Source of the DNA: Pseudoduganella lutea
Lineage (GTDB): Bacteria; Pseudomonadota; Gammaproteobacteria; Burkholderiales; Burkholderiaceae_D
Direction of reading: 5' to 3'
NCBI RefSeq assembly: GCF_004209755.1
Contig: NZ_CP035913.1
Location: 4,774,001 to 4,838,000, forward strand
Length of the DNA stretch: 64,000 nt
The notes beneath the pieces were generated by a model that did no database searches, was not told where the DNA came from, and saw only the letters and a list, made by a program, of their open reading frames with translations. Each line of letters opens with the position of its first letter. Position 1 is the stretch's first letter. The translations under genes were made by a program, and so were the position numbers. Positions 45,574-55,143 of the stretch are shown piece by piece.

Positions 45574-45837
45574 CGATTTGTCGCGGTTTGCACCCGAAAA
45601 ATTGATGGGTAGCGCAAACGAATGGAGCAGTGCAGCAAAAATTTGGTGATATGTAAGAATAGATATTGGTCGTTGTGGGGGAATGGGTCAGAATCGCAGT
45701 CTCATCATTGTCTTTAGGCAAAGTTGCGCCAAATAGACAGTAAATAAGCGGCAGATAAGCCGCAGATGAGCAAGGGATCGATCCGTTGCGGCGACCATGC
45801 GATGCACATATAAGCATTCTCAAAGGGGAGGTAAGCC

Positions 45838-46260
45838 ATGTCTGAAGCCATCAAGGATCCCACGCGCAAGCCGCGTCGGGAATACCGCAACATCCACATC
45901 GGTGAACTGGGCCAGTACCGCATGCCGTTGTCGGCGATCGTGTCGATCCTGCACCGCATCAGCGGCATGCTGCTGTTCGTGCTGCTGCCGTTCATCCTGT
46001 ACCTGCTGCAGGAAAGCATCCGCTCCGAGATCTCCTTCGCGCACTTCCAGGGCATCGCCCAGCATCCGTTCACGAAGCTGGTGATCCTGGCCATGGTGTG
46101 GGGCTACATGCACCACTTCTGCGCCGGCATCCGCCACCTGGTGATGGACACGCACGTGGGCCTGGACAAGGATTCGGCCCGCAAGACGTCGGTCGTCGTG
46201 CTGATCATCAGTCTGGTCGTGACCCTGCTGGTCGCCCTGAAACTGTTCGGAGTGTTCTGA
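45838..46260 (+). CDS. sdhC: Succinate dehydrogenase cytochrome b556 subunit
   Basis: 140 aa with three transmembrane helices. SILHRISGMLLF is the family quinone/haem region, and HHFCAGIRHLVMD carries the haem-ligand His. It anchors complex II in the inner membrane and binds ubiquinone. GGGAGG precedes ATG 45838. First gene of sdhCDAB-sdhE; the next starts 1 bp after its stop. Confidence 0.95.
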   Translation: MSEAIKDPTRKPRREYRNIHIGELGQYRMPLSAIVSILHRISGMLLFVLLPFILYLLQESIRSEISFAHFQGIAQHPFTKLVILAMVWGYMHHFCAGIRHLVMDTHVGLDKDSARKTSVVVLIISLVVTLLVALKLFGVF

Positions 46261-46261
46261 G

Positions 46262-46624
46262 ATGAAAAACAATATCGGACCAAAGCGCCTCGTCGTCGGC
46301 GCCCACTACGGCCTGGGCGAATTCCTCGCGCAGCGCGCCACCGCCATCGTGATGGTGGTGTACACCGTCGTGCTGCTGGGCGCTTTCCTGACTGGCAATA
46401 ACTTCTCGTATGAGGGCTGGGCCGGCCTGTTCGCGCAGACGTGGTTCAAGCTGTTCACGCTGGCCACGCTGATCGGCCTGTTCTATCACGCCTGGGTCGG
46501 CGTCGTTTCCGTCTACCAGGACTACATCAAGAACGTGGGCGTTCGCTTCCTCATTCAAACCGCGTCAGCCATGTGGCTGATCGCGTGCGCCGTGTGGTCG
46601 GTGCAGATCCTCTGGAGTGTGTAA
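46262..46624 (+). CDS. sdhD: Succinate dehydrogenase hydrophobic membrane anchor
   Basis: 120 aa, three helices, with LGEFLAQRATAIVMVVYT at the start and the haem-proximal FYHAWVGVVSVYQDYI. Forms the membrane part of complex II together with SdhC. Placed 1 bp after sdhC and 3 bp before sdhA. Confidence 0.95.
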   Translation: MKNNIGPKRLVVGAHYGLGEFLAQRATAIVMVVYTVVLLGAFLTGNNFSYEGWAGLFAQTWFKLFTLATLIGLFYHAWVGVVSVYQDYIKNVGVRFLIQTASAMWLIACAVWSVQILWSV

Positions 46625-46627
46625 ATC

Positions 46628-48406
46628 GTGGCAGCAATCAAATCTTCCATCCCAGTCCGCCGCTTCGACGCGGTGATCGTCGGCGCCGGCGGTTCCGGCA
46701 TGCGCGCCTCCCTGCAACTGGCAGAAGCTGGCCTGAACGTGGCCGTGCTGTCGAAAGTCTTCCCCACCCGTTCGCACACCGTCGCCGCACAGGGCGGCAT
46801 CGGTGCTTCGCTGGGCAACATGGCCGAGGACAACTGGTTCTGGCACATGTTCGACACGGTCAAGGGCGGCGACTACCTGGGCGACCAGGACGCGATCGAA
46901 TTCATGTGCCGCGAAGCGCCGAAGGTCGTGTATGAACTCGAACACTTCGGCATGCCGTTCGACCGCAATCCCGACGGCACGATCTACCAGCGCCCGTTCG
47001 GCGGCCACACGGCGAACTTCGGCGAGAAGGCCGTGCAGCGCGCCTGCGCCGCGGCCGACCGTACCGGCCACGCGCTGCTGCACACGCTGTACCAGCGCAA
47101 TGTGCGCGCCCGCACGCACTTCTTCGTCGAATGGATGGCGCTGGACCTGATCCGCGATAGCGAAGGCGACGTGATCGGCGTGGTCGCGCTGGAAATGGAA
47201 ACGGGCGACGTGATGATCCTGCAGGCGAAGACGACGATCTTCGCCACCGGTGGTGCCGGCCGTATCTTCGCCGCATCGACCAACGCGTTCATCAACACCG
47301 GCGACGGCATGGGCATGGCGGCACGCGCCGGCCTGCCGCTGCAGGACATGGAGTTCTGGCAGTTCCACCCGACCGGCGTGGCCGGCGCGGGCGTGTTGAT
47401 CACCGAAGGCGTGCGCGGCGAAGGCGGCATCCTGATCAACTCGCAGGGCGAGCGTTTCATGGAGCGCTATGCGCCGACGCTGAAGGACCTGGCGCCGCGC
47501 GACTTCGTGTCGCGCTCGATGGACCAGGAAATCAAGGAAGGCCGCGGCGTGGGCCCGAACAAGGATCACGTGCTGCTCGACCTGCGCCACATCGGTAAAG
47601 AGACGATCGAGAAGCGCCTGCCGTCGATCCTGGAAATCGGCCACAAGTTCGCCAACGTCGATGCGACGAAGGAACCGATCCCGGTCGTGCCGACGATCCA
47701 CTACCAGATGGGCGGCATCCCGACCAATATCCACGGCCAGGTGGTCGCACCTTCTGCCGACGGTTCGCAGAAGATCGTCAACGGTCTGTACGCGATCGGC
47801 GAATGCGCCTGCGTGTCCGTGCACGGCGCGAACCGCCTGGGCACGAACTCGCTGCTCGACCTGGTGGTGTTCGGCCGCGCGGCCGGCAACCACGTCGTCG
47901 CCTCGAACCTGAAGGCGAAGGAACACAAGGACCTGCCGAAGGATGCGTCGGACTTCGCGATGGACCGCCTGAACCGCCTGGAAACCTCGACCGGTTCGGA
48001 AAAGGTGCAGGGCGTGGCCAACGATATCCGCGCCACGATGCAGAAATACTGCGGCGTATTCCGCACCGACGACCTGCTGAAAGCCGGCTTCGACGAAATC
48101 ATGAAGCTGGACGAACGCCGCAAGCACGTGTCGTTCAAGGACAAGTCGAAGGTGTTCAACACCGCCCGCGTGGAAGCGCTGGAGCTGGACAACCTGATCG
48201 AAACGGCCAAGGCCACGATCACGTCGGCAGTGGCCCGCAAGGAATCGCGCGGTGCGCATGCGCACAGCGACTTCCCGAACCGCGACGACGAAAACTGGAT
48301 GAAGCACACGCTGTGGTTCTCCGAAGGCTGCCGCCTGGAGTACAAGCCGGTCGTCACCAAGCCGCTGACGGTGGAAACCTTCAAGCCCAAAGCACGCACT
48401 TTCTAA
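46628..48406 (+). CDS. sdhA: Succinate dehydrogenase flavoprotein subunit
   Basis: 592 aa. FAD-binding [15 protein letters not shown] at the N-terminus, the FAD-attaching His in [12 protein letters not shown], active-site QFHPTG and HGANRLG. It oxidises succinate to fumarate. The start codon is GTG at 46628, three bases after sdhD, so it depends on translational coupling. SdhE, encoded two genes later, would attach the flavin. Confidence 0.96.
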   Translation: MAAIKSSIPVRRFDAVIVGAGGSGMRASLQLAEAGLNVAVLSKVFPTRSHTVAAQGGIGASLGNMAEDNWFWHMFDTVKGGDYLGDQDAIEFMCREAPKVVYELEHFGMPFDRNPDGTIYQRPFGGHTANFGEKAVQRACAAADRTGHALLHTLYQRNVRARTHFFVEWMALDLIRDSEGDVIGVVALEMETGDVMILQAKTTIFATGGAGRIFAASTNAFINTGDGMGMAARAGLPLQDMEFWQFHPTGVAGAGVLITEGVRGEGGILINSQGERFMERYAPTLKDLAPRDFVSRSMDQEIKEGRGVGPNKDHVLLDLRHIGKETIEKRLPSILEIGHKFANVDATKEPIPVVPTIHYQMGGIPTNIHGQVVAPSADGSQKIVNGLYAIGECACVSVHGANRLGTNSLLDLVVFGRAAGNHVVASNLKAKEHKDLPKDASDFAMDRLNRLETSTGSEKVQGVANDIRATMQKYCGVFRTDDLLKAGFDEIMKLDERRKHVSFKDKSKVFNTARVEALELDNLIETAKATITSAVARKESRGAHAHSDFPNRDDENWMKHTLWFSEGCRLEYKPVVTKPLTVETFKPKARTF

Positions 48407-48417
48407 GGTAGCAAAAC

Positions 48418-49128
48418 ATGGCACGCACCCTGAAATTCAAGATTTACCGCTACGATCCGGACAAGGACGCCAAGCCCTACATGCAGGACCTGACGGTCGA
48501 GCTGAAGGACACCGACAAGATGCTGCTGGACGCGCTGCAGCGCATCAAGTCCGACGTGGACGATTCGCTGGCGCTGCGCCGTTCGTGCCGCGAAGGCGTG
48601 TGCGGGTCGGACGCGATGAACGTCAACGGCAAGAACCGCCTGGCCTGCACGACGAACCTGAACGAACTGTCCGAACCGATCATCCTGCGCCCGCTGCCGG
48701 GCCTGCCGGTGATCCGCGACCTGATCGTGGACATGACGCAGTTCTTCAAGCAGTACGAGTCGATCAAGCCGTTCCTGATCAACGATTCGATCCCGCCCGA
48801 GAAGGAACGCCTGCAGACGCCGGCCGAGCGCGAAGAGCTCGATGGCCTGTACGAATGCATCCTGTGCGCGTGCTGTTCCACGTCGTGCCCGTCGTTCTGG
48901 TGGAACCCGGACAAGTTCGTCGGCCCGGCCGGCCTGCTGCAGGCTTACCGCTTCATCGCCGACTCGCGCGACGAAGCCACCGGCCAGCGCCTGGACAACC
49001 TGGAAGACCCGTACCGCCTGTTCCGCTGCCACTCGATCATGAACTGCGTGGACGTCTGTCCGAAGGGCCTGAACCCGAACAAGGCCATCGGCAAGATCAA
49101 GGAACTGATGGTCCGCCGCGCGATCTGA
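48418..49128 (+). CDS. sdhB: Succinate dehydrogenase iron-sulphur subunit
   Basis: 236 aa. Ligands for the 2Fe-2S centre are in SCREGVCGSDAMNVNG and LACTT; the two C-terminal clusters use CILCACCSTSCP, RCHSIMNC and CPKGLNP. It passes electrons from SdhA flavin to ubiquinone. Eleven bases after sdhA. Confidence 0.96.
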   Translation: MARTLKFKIYRYDPDKDAKPYMQDLTVELKDTDKMLLDALQRIKSDVDDSLALRRSCREGVCGSDAMNVNGKNRLACTTNLNELSEPIILRPLPGLPVIRDLIVDMTQFFKQYESIKPFLINDSIPPEKERLQTPAEREELDGLYECILCACCSTSCPSFWWNPDKFVGPAGLLQAYRFIADSRDEATGQRLDNLEDPYRLFRCHSIMNCVDVCPKGLNPNKAIGKIKELMVRRAI

Positions 49129-49161
49129 TCCGCCCGGTCCATGCTACGAATCACTGAAACA

Positions 49162-49443
49162 ATGAACACTGAAGACAACCGTTCGCATCAGGAAGACCCC
49201 GCCAACCGTGCCCGCCTGCGCTGGCGGTCCCGGCGGGGGCTGCTGGAAAACGATCTGATACTGACCCGTTTTCTCGATGCGCACGAGACGGAATTGACCG
49301 ACGAAGAAGTGGACGCGCTGACGCGGCTTCTCGACTTGTCGGACAATGCGCTGATGGATCTGGTGCTGGCGCGCAGCGAGCCGGAAGGCGAGCTCGATCT
49401 GCCGCATGTGCATGCACTGCTGGGTCGTCTGCGCCGCGCCTGA
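49162..49443 (+). CDS. sdhE: FAD assembly factor SdhE
   Basis: 93 aa with the RGLLENDLIL motif (R-G-x-x-E) required to flavinylate SdhA, followed by an acidic helical domain (TDEEVDALTRLLDLSD). Positioned directly after sdhB. ATG 49162 is preferred for length, but ATG 49141 in the same frame would add seven residues; neither has a clear ribosome site. Confidence 0.9.
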   Translation: MNTEDNRSHQEDPANRARLRWRSRRGLLENDLILTRFLDAHETELTDEEVDALTRLLDLSDNALMDLVLARSEPEGELDLPHVHALLGRLRRA

Positions 49444-49484
49444 TTTTTTTACAATAGCCGCACCTCATCCAGGAAGGAAGAGCC

Positions 49485-50789
49485 ATGAATACTTCTGATA
49501 ACAAAGCTACCTTGTCGTTCTCCGACGGCAGCGCCCCGATCGAATTCCCGATCTACAAGGGCACCGTCGGCCCGGACGTCATCGATATCCGCAAGCTGTA
49601 CGGCGCGACCGGCAAGTTCACCTACGACCCGGGCTTCATGTCCACCGCGGCGTGCAACTCGTCGATCACCTACATCGACGGCGACAAGGGCGAACTGCAA
49701 TACCGCGGCTACCCGATCGAGCAGCTGGCCGTGAACGCCGACTTCATGGAAAGCTGCTACCTGCTGCTGAACGGCGAACTGCCGACCGAAGCGCAGAAGG
49801 CCGAGTTCGTGACCACCGTGACGAAGCACACGATGGTCCACGAGCAGATGCAGTTCTTCTTCCGCGGTTTCCGCCGCGACGCGCACCCGATGTCGGTGCT
49901 GGTCGGCACCGTCGGCGCGCTGGCGTCGTTCTACCACGACTCGCTGGACATCAACGATGCCAAGCAGCGTGAAATCTCCGCGATCCGCCTGATCGCCAAG
50001 ATGCCGACGCTGGTCGCCATGGCCTACAAGTACTCGATCGGCCAGCCGTTCATGTACCCGCGCAACGACCTGTCGTACAGCGCCAACTTCATGCGCATGA
50101 TGTTCGGTAACCCGTGCGAGGAATATGTGGTCAACGACGTGCTGGTGCGCGCGCTGGACCGCATCCTGATCCTGCACGCCGACCACGAGCAGAACGCTTC
50201 CACGTCGACCGTCCGCCTGGCCGGTTCGTCGGGCGCCAACCCGTTCGCGTGTATCGCGGCCGGCATCGCCTGCCTGTGGGGCCCGGCACACGGCGGCGCC
50301 AACGAAGCGGCACTGACGATGCTGAAGGAAATCGGCTCGGTCGAGAACATCCCGTCCTTCATCGAGAAGGTCAAGGACAAGAACTCGGGCGTGAAGCTGA
50401 TGGGCTTCGGTCACCGCGTGTACAAGAACTTCGACCCGCGTGCCACGCTGATGCGTGAAACCTGCCACGAAGTGCTGAACGAACTGGGCCTGCAGGACGA
50501 CCCGCTGTTCAAGCTGGCCATGGCGCTGGAAGACATCGCGCTGAACGACGAGTACTTCGTGTCCCGCAAGCTGTACCCGAACGTCGACTTCTACTCGGGC
50601 ATCGTGCAATCGGCACTGGGTATCCCGGTCTCGATGTTCACCGGTATCTTCGCGATGGCCCGTACCATCGGCTGGATCGCCCAGTGGAACGAGATGATCG
50701 CCGATCCGGAACAGAAGATCGGCCGCCCGCGCCAGCTGTTCGTGGGTTCGACGGTGCGCGACGTGCCGAAGCTGAAGGATCGCAAGTAA
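49485..50789 (+). CDS. gltA: Citrate synthase
   Basis: 434 aa, type II hexameric form. Active-site blocks [12 protein letters not shown] and [15 protein letters not shown] hold the two catalytic His, and the Asp lies near the C-terminus in [11 protein letters not shown]. Condenses acetyl-CoA with oxaloacetate. AGGAAGGA precedes ATG 49485. Separated from sdhE by 41 bp, so probably the last gene of the sdh operon, which ends at the terminator at 50817. Confidence 0.96.
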   Translation: MNTSDNKATLSFSDGSAPIEFPIYKGTVGPDVIDIRKLYGATGKFTYDPGFMSTAACNSSITYIDGDKGELQYRGYPIEQLAVNADFMESCYLLLNGELPTEAQKAEFVTTVTKHTMVHEQMQFFFRGFRRDAHPMSVLVGTVGALASFYHDSLDINDAKQREISAIRLIAKMPTLVAMAYKYSIGQPFMYPRNDLSYSANFMRMMFGNPCEEYVVNDVLVRALDRILILHADHEQNASTSTVRLAGSSGANPFACIAAGIACLWGPAHGGANEAALTMLKEIGSVENIPSFIEKVKDKNSGVKLMGFGHRVYKNFDPRATLMRETCHEVLNELGLQDDPLFKLAMALEDIALNDEYFVSRKLYPNVDFYSGIVQSALGIPVSMFTGIFAMARTIGWIAQWNEMIADPEQKIGRPRQLFVGSTVRDVPKLKDRK

Positions 50790-50816
50790 TCGTCATCGGT
50801 TACGGTGCACTGAAAA

Positions 50817-50840
50817 GCGGGCTTCGGCCCGCTTTTTTTT
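50817..50840 (+). terminator. gltA terminator, target of the group II intron
   Basis: GCGGGC-TTCG-GCCCGC followed by eight T. The intron's 5' end follows within 1-3 bases of the T-run. Confidence 0.92.
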
Positions 50841-51255
50841 CGTGTGCGCCCAGCATGGGCGCACTCTTGTGGGTGAAAGTCCCGCCGCGAGCTGACCACA
50901 GCAAGCGAAGTGAAGCGCAACTGCGGAAGGGTGACCGACTGTGGGGAGGAAGCGTGGAGCGAAACTGCGAGCCGATGGACAAGAATCGGATATAAGGCGC
51001 TGCCGAGCAGGGCGAGCGGGCACGTAACCGCGAAGCTCTTGTGGTCAAGGCGAAGTGGCGTAGATCTGGCGGTTGTGCAGTGAAGGAGTGCGTTCTTACC
51101 TGGGGAGATCTCGCCTCATGCCTGAAAGGGCGACGTGGCAGCACGGAGCGAGAAGTCAGCAGAGGCCGTAGTAGCTTCTTTTTTTTTCTGAGAGGCAAAG
51201 GGCCAAACGAGTAGGAGTGTCCGACACCTTGTCGATGAATCGGGTAAGGCATCAG

Positions 51256-52596
51256 ATGTCCGCAGAAGCGGAGCGGGTCGCGGTAAGGCGGGGTGAAGCC
51301 TCGTCCCAAGCTTCCAGTGATGAAACCCGGTTCACGCGGCAGAAAACGAAAGACACAGGGCGAAACTTGCTCACGCAAGCGCTCGCGAGGGAAAACATGC
51401 ATCGCGCGTGGAAGCGCGTGAAGGCGAACAAGGGAGCCGCAGGTGTCGATGGGCTGGATATCAGCCAGACTCAAGAACATCTGAAACACGCTTGGCCGAC
51501 CATCAAGAAACAACTGCTGGAAGGCACGTACAGGCCGATGCCGGTGCGGCGTGTGGGCATTCCGAAGCCGGATGGAAGCGAACGTGAGCTGGGGATACCC
51601 ACCGTGATCGACCGTCTGATTCAGCAGGCACTGCTGCAAGTGCTGCAACCGCTGATCGACCCTACCTTTAGTGAACACAGCCATGGGTTTCGGCCCGGCC
51701 GCCGTGCGCATGATGCCGTGCTCAGGGCACAGCAATATGTGCAGGAAGGCTACCGCGTCGTGGTCGATGTGGACCTGTCGAAATTCTTTGACCGGGTCAA
51801 CCACGATATCCTGATCGACCGCCTACGGAAACGCGTGAACGACATCGGAGTGATCCGGCTGGTGCGCGCCTACCTGAACGCGGGAATCATGGATGGCGGT
51901 ATGGTAAGCCAGCGAATGGAAGGTACGCCGCAAGGCGGGCCGCTGTCTCCACTGCTGGCCAACGTGCTTCTCGACGAGGTGGATCGCGAACTGGAACGCC
52001 GGGGCCACCGCTTTGCCCGCTATGCCGATGACTGCAACGTGTATGTGCGCAGTGAGAAAGCTGGCGAGCGGGTGATGGCCCTGCTCAAGCGTCAATACGA
52101 CAAGCTGCACCTGAAGATCAATGAATCGAAAAGTGCAGTGGCTAGCGCATTAGGCCGCAAATTTCTGGGGTACGAGCTTTATGCAACCAAGAAAGGAGCG
52201 GTCAAACGGGCTGTGTCGGACAAAGCGCAAGACACGTTTCGGCAACGGATCAGGCAACTTACTCGCCGGTCCGGTGGCCGCAGCATCAGCGAGATAATCG
52301 ACAAACTCCGCCCCTACGTGCTGGGATGGAAAGCCTATTTTGGACTGTCGCAAACTCCAGGAATCTGGCGTGAACTGGATGAATGGATGCGTCATCGAAT
52401 GCGGGCGATCCACCTGAAACAATGGAAACGAGCGAAAACGATATATCGTGAGCTGCTCAATCTCGGGGCAACGCCCAATGTGGCGTTACGGGTGGCGCAG
52501 AACAGTCGCCGCTGGTGGCGCAACAGCCGATTTGCTCTAAATAACGTGCTGACGATCGCTTACTTTGATCGCCTCGGCATGCCACGCCTCACTTAA
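51256..52596 (+). CDS. ltrA: Group II intron reverse transcriptase/maturase
   Basis: About 446 aa. Reverse transcriptase blocks run from NKGAAGVDG through GIPTVIDRLIQQALLQVL, GFRPGRRAHDAV, VVDVDLSKFFDRVNH, GTPQGGPLSPLLANVLL to the catalytic RYADDCNVY, followed by the thumb/X maturase domain (YVLGWKAYFGL). It ends at DRLGMPRLT with no HNH endonuclease region, so integration should use the target-DNA structure. ATG 51256 has TAAGG six bases upstream; ATG 51235 and GTG 51217 are alternative starts. The full set of catalytic residues suggests a working enzyme. Confidence 0.9.
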   Translation: MSAEAERVAVRRGEASSQASSDETRFTRQKTKDTGRNLLTQALARENMHRAWKRVKANKGAAGVDGLDISQTQEHLKHAWPTIKKQLLEGTYRPMPVRRVGIPKPDGSERELGIPTVIDRLIQQALLQVLQPLIDPTFSEHSHGFRPGRRAHDAVLRAQQYVQEGYRVVVDVDLSKFFDRVNHDILIDRLRKRVNDIGVIRLVRAYLNAGIMDGGMVSQRMEGTPQGGPLSPLLANVLLDEVDRELERRGHRFARYADDCNVYVRSEKAGERVMALLKRQYDKLHLKINESKSAVASALGRKFLGYELYATKKGAVKRAVSDKAQDTFRQRIRQLTRRSGGRSISEIIDKLRPYVLGWKAYFGLSQTPGIWRELDEWMRHRMRAIHLKQWKRAKTIYRELLNLGATPNVALRVAQNSRRWWRNSRFALNNVLTIAYFDRLGMPRLT

Positions 52597-52608
52597 CCTC
52601 AACTACTC

Positions 52609-52680
52609 GAACCGCCCGGTGCGGACCCGCATGCCGGGTGGTTTGGCAGGGGACCGGTCAGCAATGCTGACCGCCCCTAT
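52609..52680 (+). ncRNA. Intron domains V and VI
   Basis: The domain V hairpin is formed by ACCGCCCGG and CCGGGTGGT; domain VI by GGGG and CGGTCAGC pairing with GCTGACCG and CCCC. No bulged A is seen on the 3' strand of domain VI at the usual branch-point position, so hydrolytic splicing is possible. Confidence 0.7.
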
Positions 52681-52755
52681 GCCGATCTTTCCTCTACTGA
52701 TTCCGCTGCATGGGATCATGTATAGTCAGTGCCACTGATTAGCAAAGGAAACTCC

Positions 52756-53253
52756 ATGAAACATCGATCGACGGCGGCAATGGCCGTCCTGCTGGGTGTG
52801 CTGGGCACGGCGGCGGCCGAGGCCCCCGACGTGCCGTCGAAGGCGTTCGTGGACCTTTGCATGAGCACGTTCGGCAATCCCGACGCCGTGCGGACCGCCG
52901 CCCTTGGCCGTGGATTCAAGGCGGCGCCGGAGTTCAAGGAACGCCTGATGCGCAAGGGTGGCGAGGGCGACGTCTATGCCGCTCGCGACCTGGCGCTCGT
53001 GGTGGAGCGGGGCAGGCGCATGTGCACGGTATTTGCAAAGAGCGATAATCCCGAAGCCACGGGGGCACACCTGAAAAGCTGGCTTCCGCCGGCATCGACG
53101 CCGTTCACGGTCGCTACCGAAAATGTCAGCGGCACGGGCAACCAGTCGACGGTGATGTACCGGATCAGCAAGGAGGGCAAGCCGTTCGCGGCGTGGACAT
53201 TCAGTACCTACAAGGGTCAGGGAACGTTCAACGTCGCCATCACGCTGCAGTGA
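52756..53253 (+). CDS. Secreted hypothetical protein
   Basis: 165 aa with a signal peptide (TAAMAVLLGVLGTAAAEA) and a compact mature domain with two Cys (LCMSTFG and RRMCTVF). AAAGGAAA precedes ATG 52756. It lies just past the intron 3' end. No family firmly recognised. Confidence 0.6.
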   Translation: MKHRSTAAMAVLLGVLGTAAAEAPDVPSKAFVDLCMSTFGNPDAVRTAALGRGFKAAPEFKERLMRKGGEGDVYAARDLALVVERGRRMCTVFAKSDNPEATGAHLKSWLPPASTPFTVATENVSGTGNQSTVMYRISKEGKPFAAWTFSTYKGQGTFNVAITLQ

Positions 53254-53377
53254 TCAGGGGAGGCCTGGTCCCGATGGTTGATGCCCGACCTGGCCGCATC
53301 GTGCCGGCGGACCGGCACGATGGTTTTCAACGAAACCGGCTGGAACGGGCGGCCATCCGGTGTTGTATATTGCACCG

Positions 53378-54469
53378 ATGACCTGGACCGTTTTCATGCA
53401 GCGCCTGTTCCAGCGGCGCCAGGCAACGACGAATATACTGCCGCCGGCAAAACGCATTCACCTCAATGCACACCTCCGTGCGCTGGGCTCGGAGACGGAC
53501 GCCGATACCATCCGCAATGCGATGCGGCATCGGGATGGCTATGTGCGCGAAGCCGCGCTGATCCGCTGCACCGAACTGGGGTTGGCGCAACTGCTGCCGA
53601 ACGTGGCCGAACGGCTCAACGACTGGGTACCGCAGATACGGCATGCCGCGAGGTGCGCCATGCTGGAACTGCTGGTGGCCGCGGATGCGCCGCTTGCCTT
53701 GGGCGTGCTGCTGGACGTGCAGCGACTCGCCGGCGCGCTGCGGGAAGACCATTCGGCCTGGATCGCCAGGTTCGAATGCGCGCTGCTCGAGAAGATCGGC
53801 GTGGCGATGCTGTTCGATGCCACGCGCGATGCCGCCTTGAAGATATCCCGCGCCAGTTTCGACCTGCTGGCACGCCATCGCGCAGTCGATGCACGCACGC
53901 TGGCGCTGGCGGCGCTGCATTCGCGGCGCGACGTCGTCCTTGCCTTGCGGGCACTGGATGCGTTTGCGCCGCGGGCTGGCGAGGCATCGCCGGAAGCTCG
54001 CGACATCTACCTGCTGGCGATGCGGTCGTCATACGGTGCGGTACGGGCGCGGGCACTGCCATGGTTGCTGTCGATGTCGCCAGGCGACGTGGCCGAGCAG
54101 GCCGTCATCGACGCGCTGCTGGACAGCCAGTCAGGGACGCGCATCGCCGTGGCAGCCTATCTGCGGAACACGGGATTCGACTTGCGCGCGCATTACCGCG
54201 GGCTGCTAGTTGCGGGCACGCTGCCTGCCAGGCGCCTCGCCACCGCGTTGATGTCGGTTGCCGACTTGCGCGACGTGGACGATCTTCCTTTCATCCAGGG
54301 CTTCACCGCATCGCCGGCGGCGCCGCTGCGCAGGGCCGGCTACCTGGGCTGGCTGAGGATCGCACCGCACGACGCTACGAGCAGCCTGACGCGCGCCAGG
54401 CGCAATACCTGTCGACGTCCGCCTGCAGGGCCGCCCTCGAAGCGCTGGCCGGCCAGCGTGCATGGGTGA
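53378..54469 (+). CDS. HEAT-repeat-like protein, 3' end frameshifted
   Basis: A 363-aa all-helical protein. Repeated helix pairs such as DGYVREAALIRCTELG, WVPQIRHAARCAMLELL and AAPLRRAGYLGWLRIA resemble HEAT/Armadillo repeats, suggesting a protein-binding scaffold. The last ~25 residues of this frame (TRARRNTCRRPPAG...) look like junk, while the neighbouring frame from about 54376 continues helically (YLSTSACRAALEALAGQ) to a stop at 54531. One indel near 54372-54380 would restore it. ATG 53378 was chosen; 53396 is possible. Confidence 0.6.
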   Translation: MTWTVFMQRLFQRRQATTNILPPAKRIHLNAHLRALGSETDADTIRNAMRHRDGYVREAALIRCTELGLAQLLPNVAERLNDWVPQIRHAARCAMLELLVAADAPLALGVLLDVQRLAGALREDHSAWIARFECALLEKIGVAMLFDATRDAALKISRASFDLLARHRAVDARTLALAALHSRRDVVLALRALDAFAPRAGEASPEARDIYLLAMRSSYGAVRARALPWLLSMSPGDVAEQAVIDALLDSQSGTRIAVAAYLRNTGFDLRAHYRGLLVAGTLPARRLATALMSVADLRDVDDLPFIQGFTASPAAPLRRAGYLGWLRIAPHDATSSLTRARRNTCRRPPAGPPSKRWPASVHG

Positions 54470-54544
54470 GCCAGCGGGTGGCCGCGGAGCTGGCATTGCT
54501 GGCGGCGCCCGGACACCGGCCCGGCCGGTGACGAAGAACGCGCC

Positions 54545-54919
54545 TCAGGACACGCTGGCCAGGATGCGCGCCTGTTCTTCTTCCGGTCCCGGCCGCTGCT
54601 GCGCCCAGTAGTCGATGACGAGCGAGCGTTCCAGGCAGGTACCGAGCGTCTTGACGAAGCGGACGTGGGCGGGATGGTTCAGGTAGTCGTCGCGCGCTTC
54701 GGCGCTCGCGAACGTGAGCGTGAAGCAATGCGTGTAGCCGTCGTTCAGGCCTTCCGGGCTCACGTTCGTTCCCGTTTCATAGGCAACGATGCCGGGGATC
54801 GCATCGGGCAATTGTCCGAAGCCGGCAACGACGGCGTCGACGGCTTCGGCCGCGGCATCGTCCTTGAATGCAAACAACACGACATGACGCAGGACCAAAT
54901 CGGGGATCTCGGCAAGCAT
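54545..54919 (-). CDS. Dabb (stress-responsive alpha/beta barrel) family protein
   Basis: 124 aa with the Dabb pattern VLRHVVLFAFKDDA at the start and HCFTLTFASAEARDDYLNHPAHVRFVK in the middle. These small dimeric ferredoxin-like barrels have varied or unknown roles. It converges on the HEAT-repeat gene. ATG 54919 is used. Confidence 0.8.
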   Translation of the reverse strand: MLAEIPDLVLRHVVLFAFKDDAAAEAVDAVVAGFGQLPDAIPGIVAYETGTNVSPEGLNDGYTHCFTLTFASAEARDDYLNHPAHVRFVKTLGTCLERSLVIDYWAQQRPGPEEEQARILASVS

Positions 54920-55143
54920 GGCAGTCCGGTAGAGTGATTGACGGTCTATCGTACACCGCCGTGCGGCGGCCCCGCGCGCAGATCGGGCACCGGTCGTGCC
55001 ACGGCCTTCACTGTTGCGCCAACTGACTTAATTTTTCCTCGGCGGTATTCATCGGCTTGCCATTCTGGTATCGTTTCACCCGCATTTTTTGTCGCGCTTT
55101 TATCGCAACCGGCGGTGGCGGCAGTTGCCACGGGGAGAAGACG

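Larger units (their letters stand above)
50844..52680 (+). mobile_element. Group II intron, bacterial class C type
   Basis: The 5' end shows GTGCG (50844; GTGTG at 50842 also fits the GUGYG rule) and opens with a perfect hairpin GTGCGCCCA-GCA-TGGGCGCAC. A structured RNA region of about 400 bases follows, then the reverse transcriptase. Domain V is at about 52609-52645 (GAACCGCCCGGTGCGG...) with a CGC triad as in class C, and domain VI at 52649-52677 ends with TAT at 52680 (AY rule). Insertion right after a terminator T-run and an encoded protein without an endonuclease domain are class C hallmarks. The exact ends and splicing competence are not proven. Confidence 0.88.
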
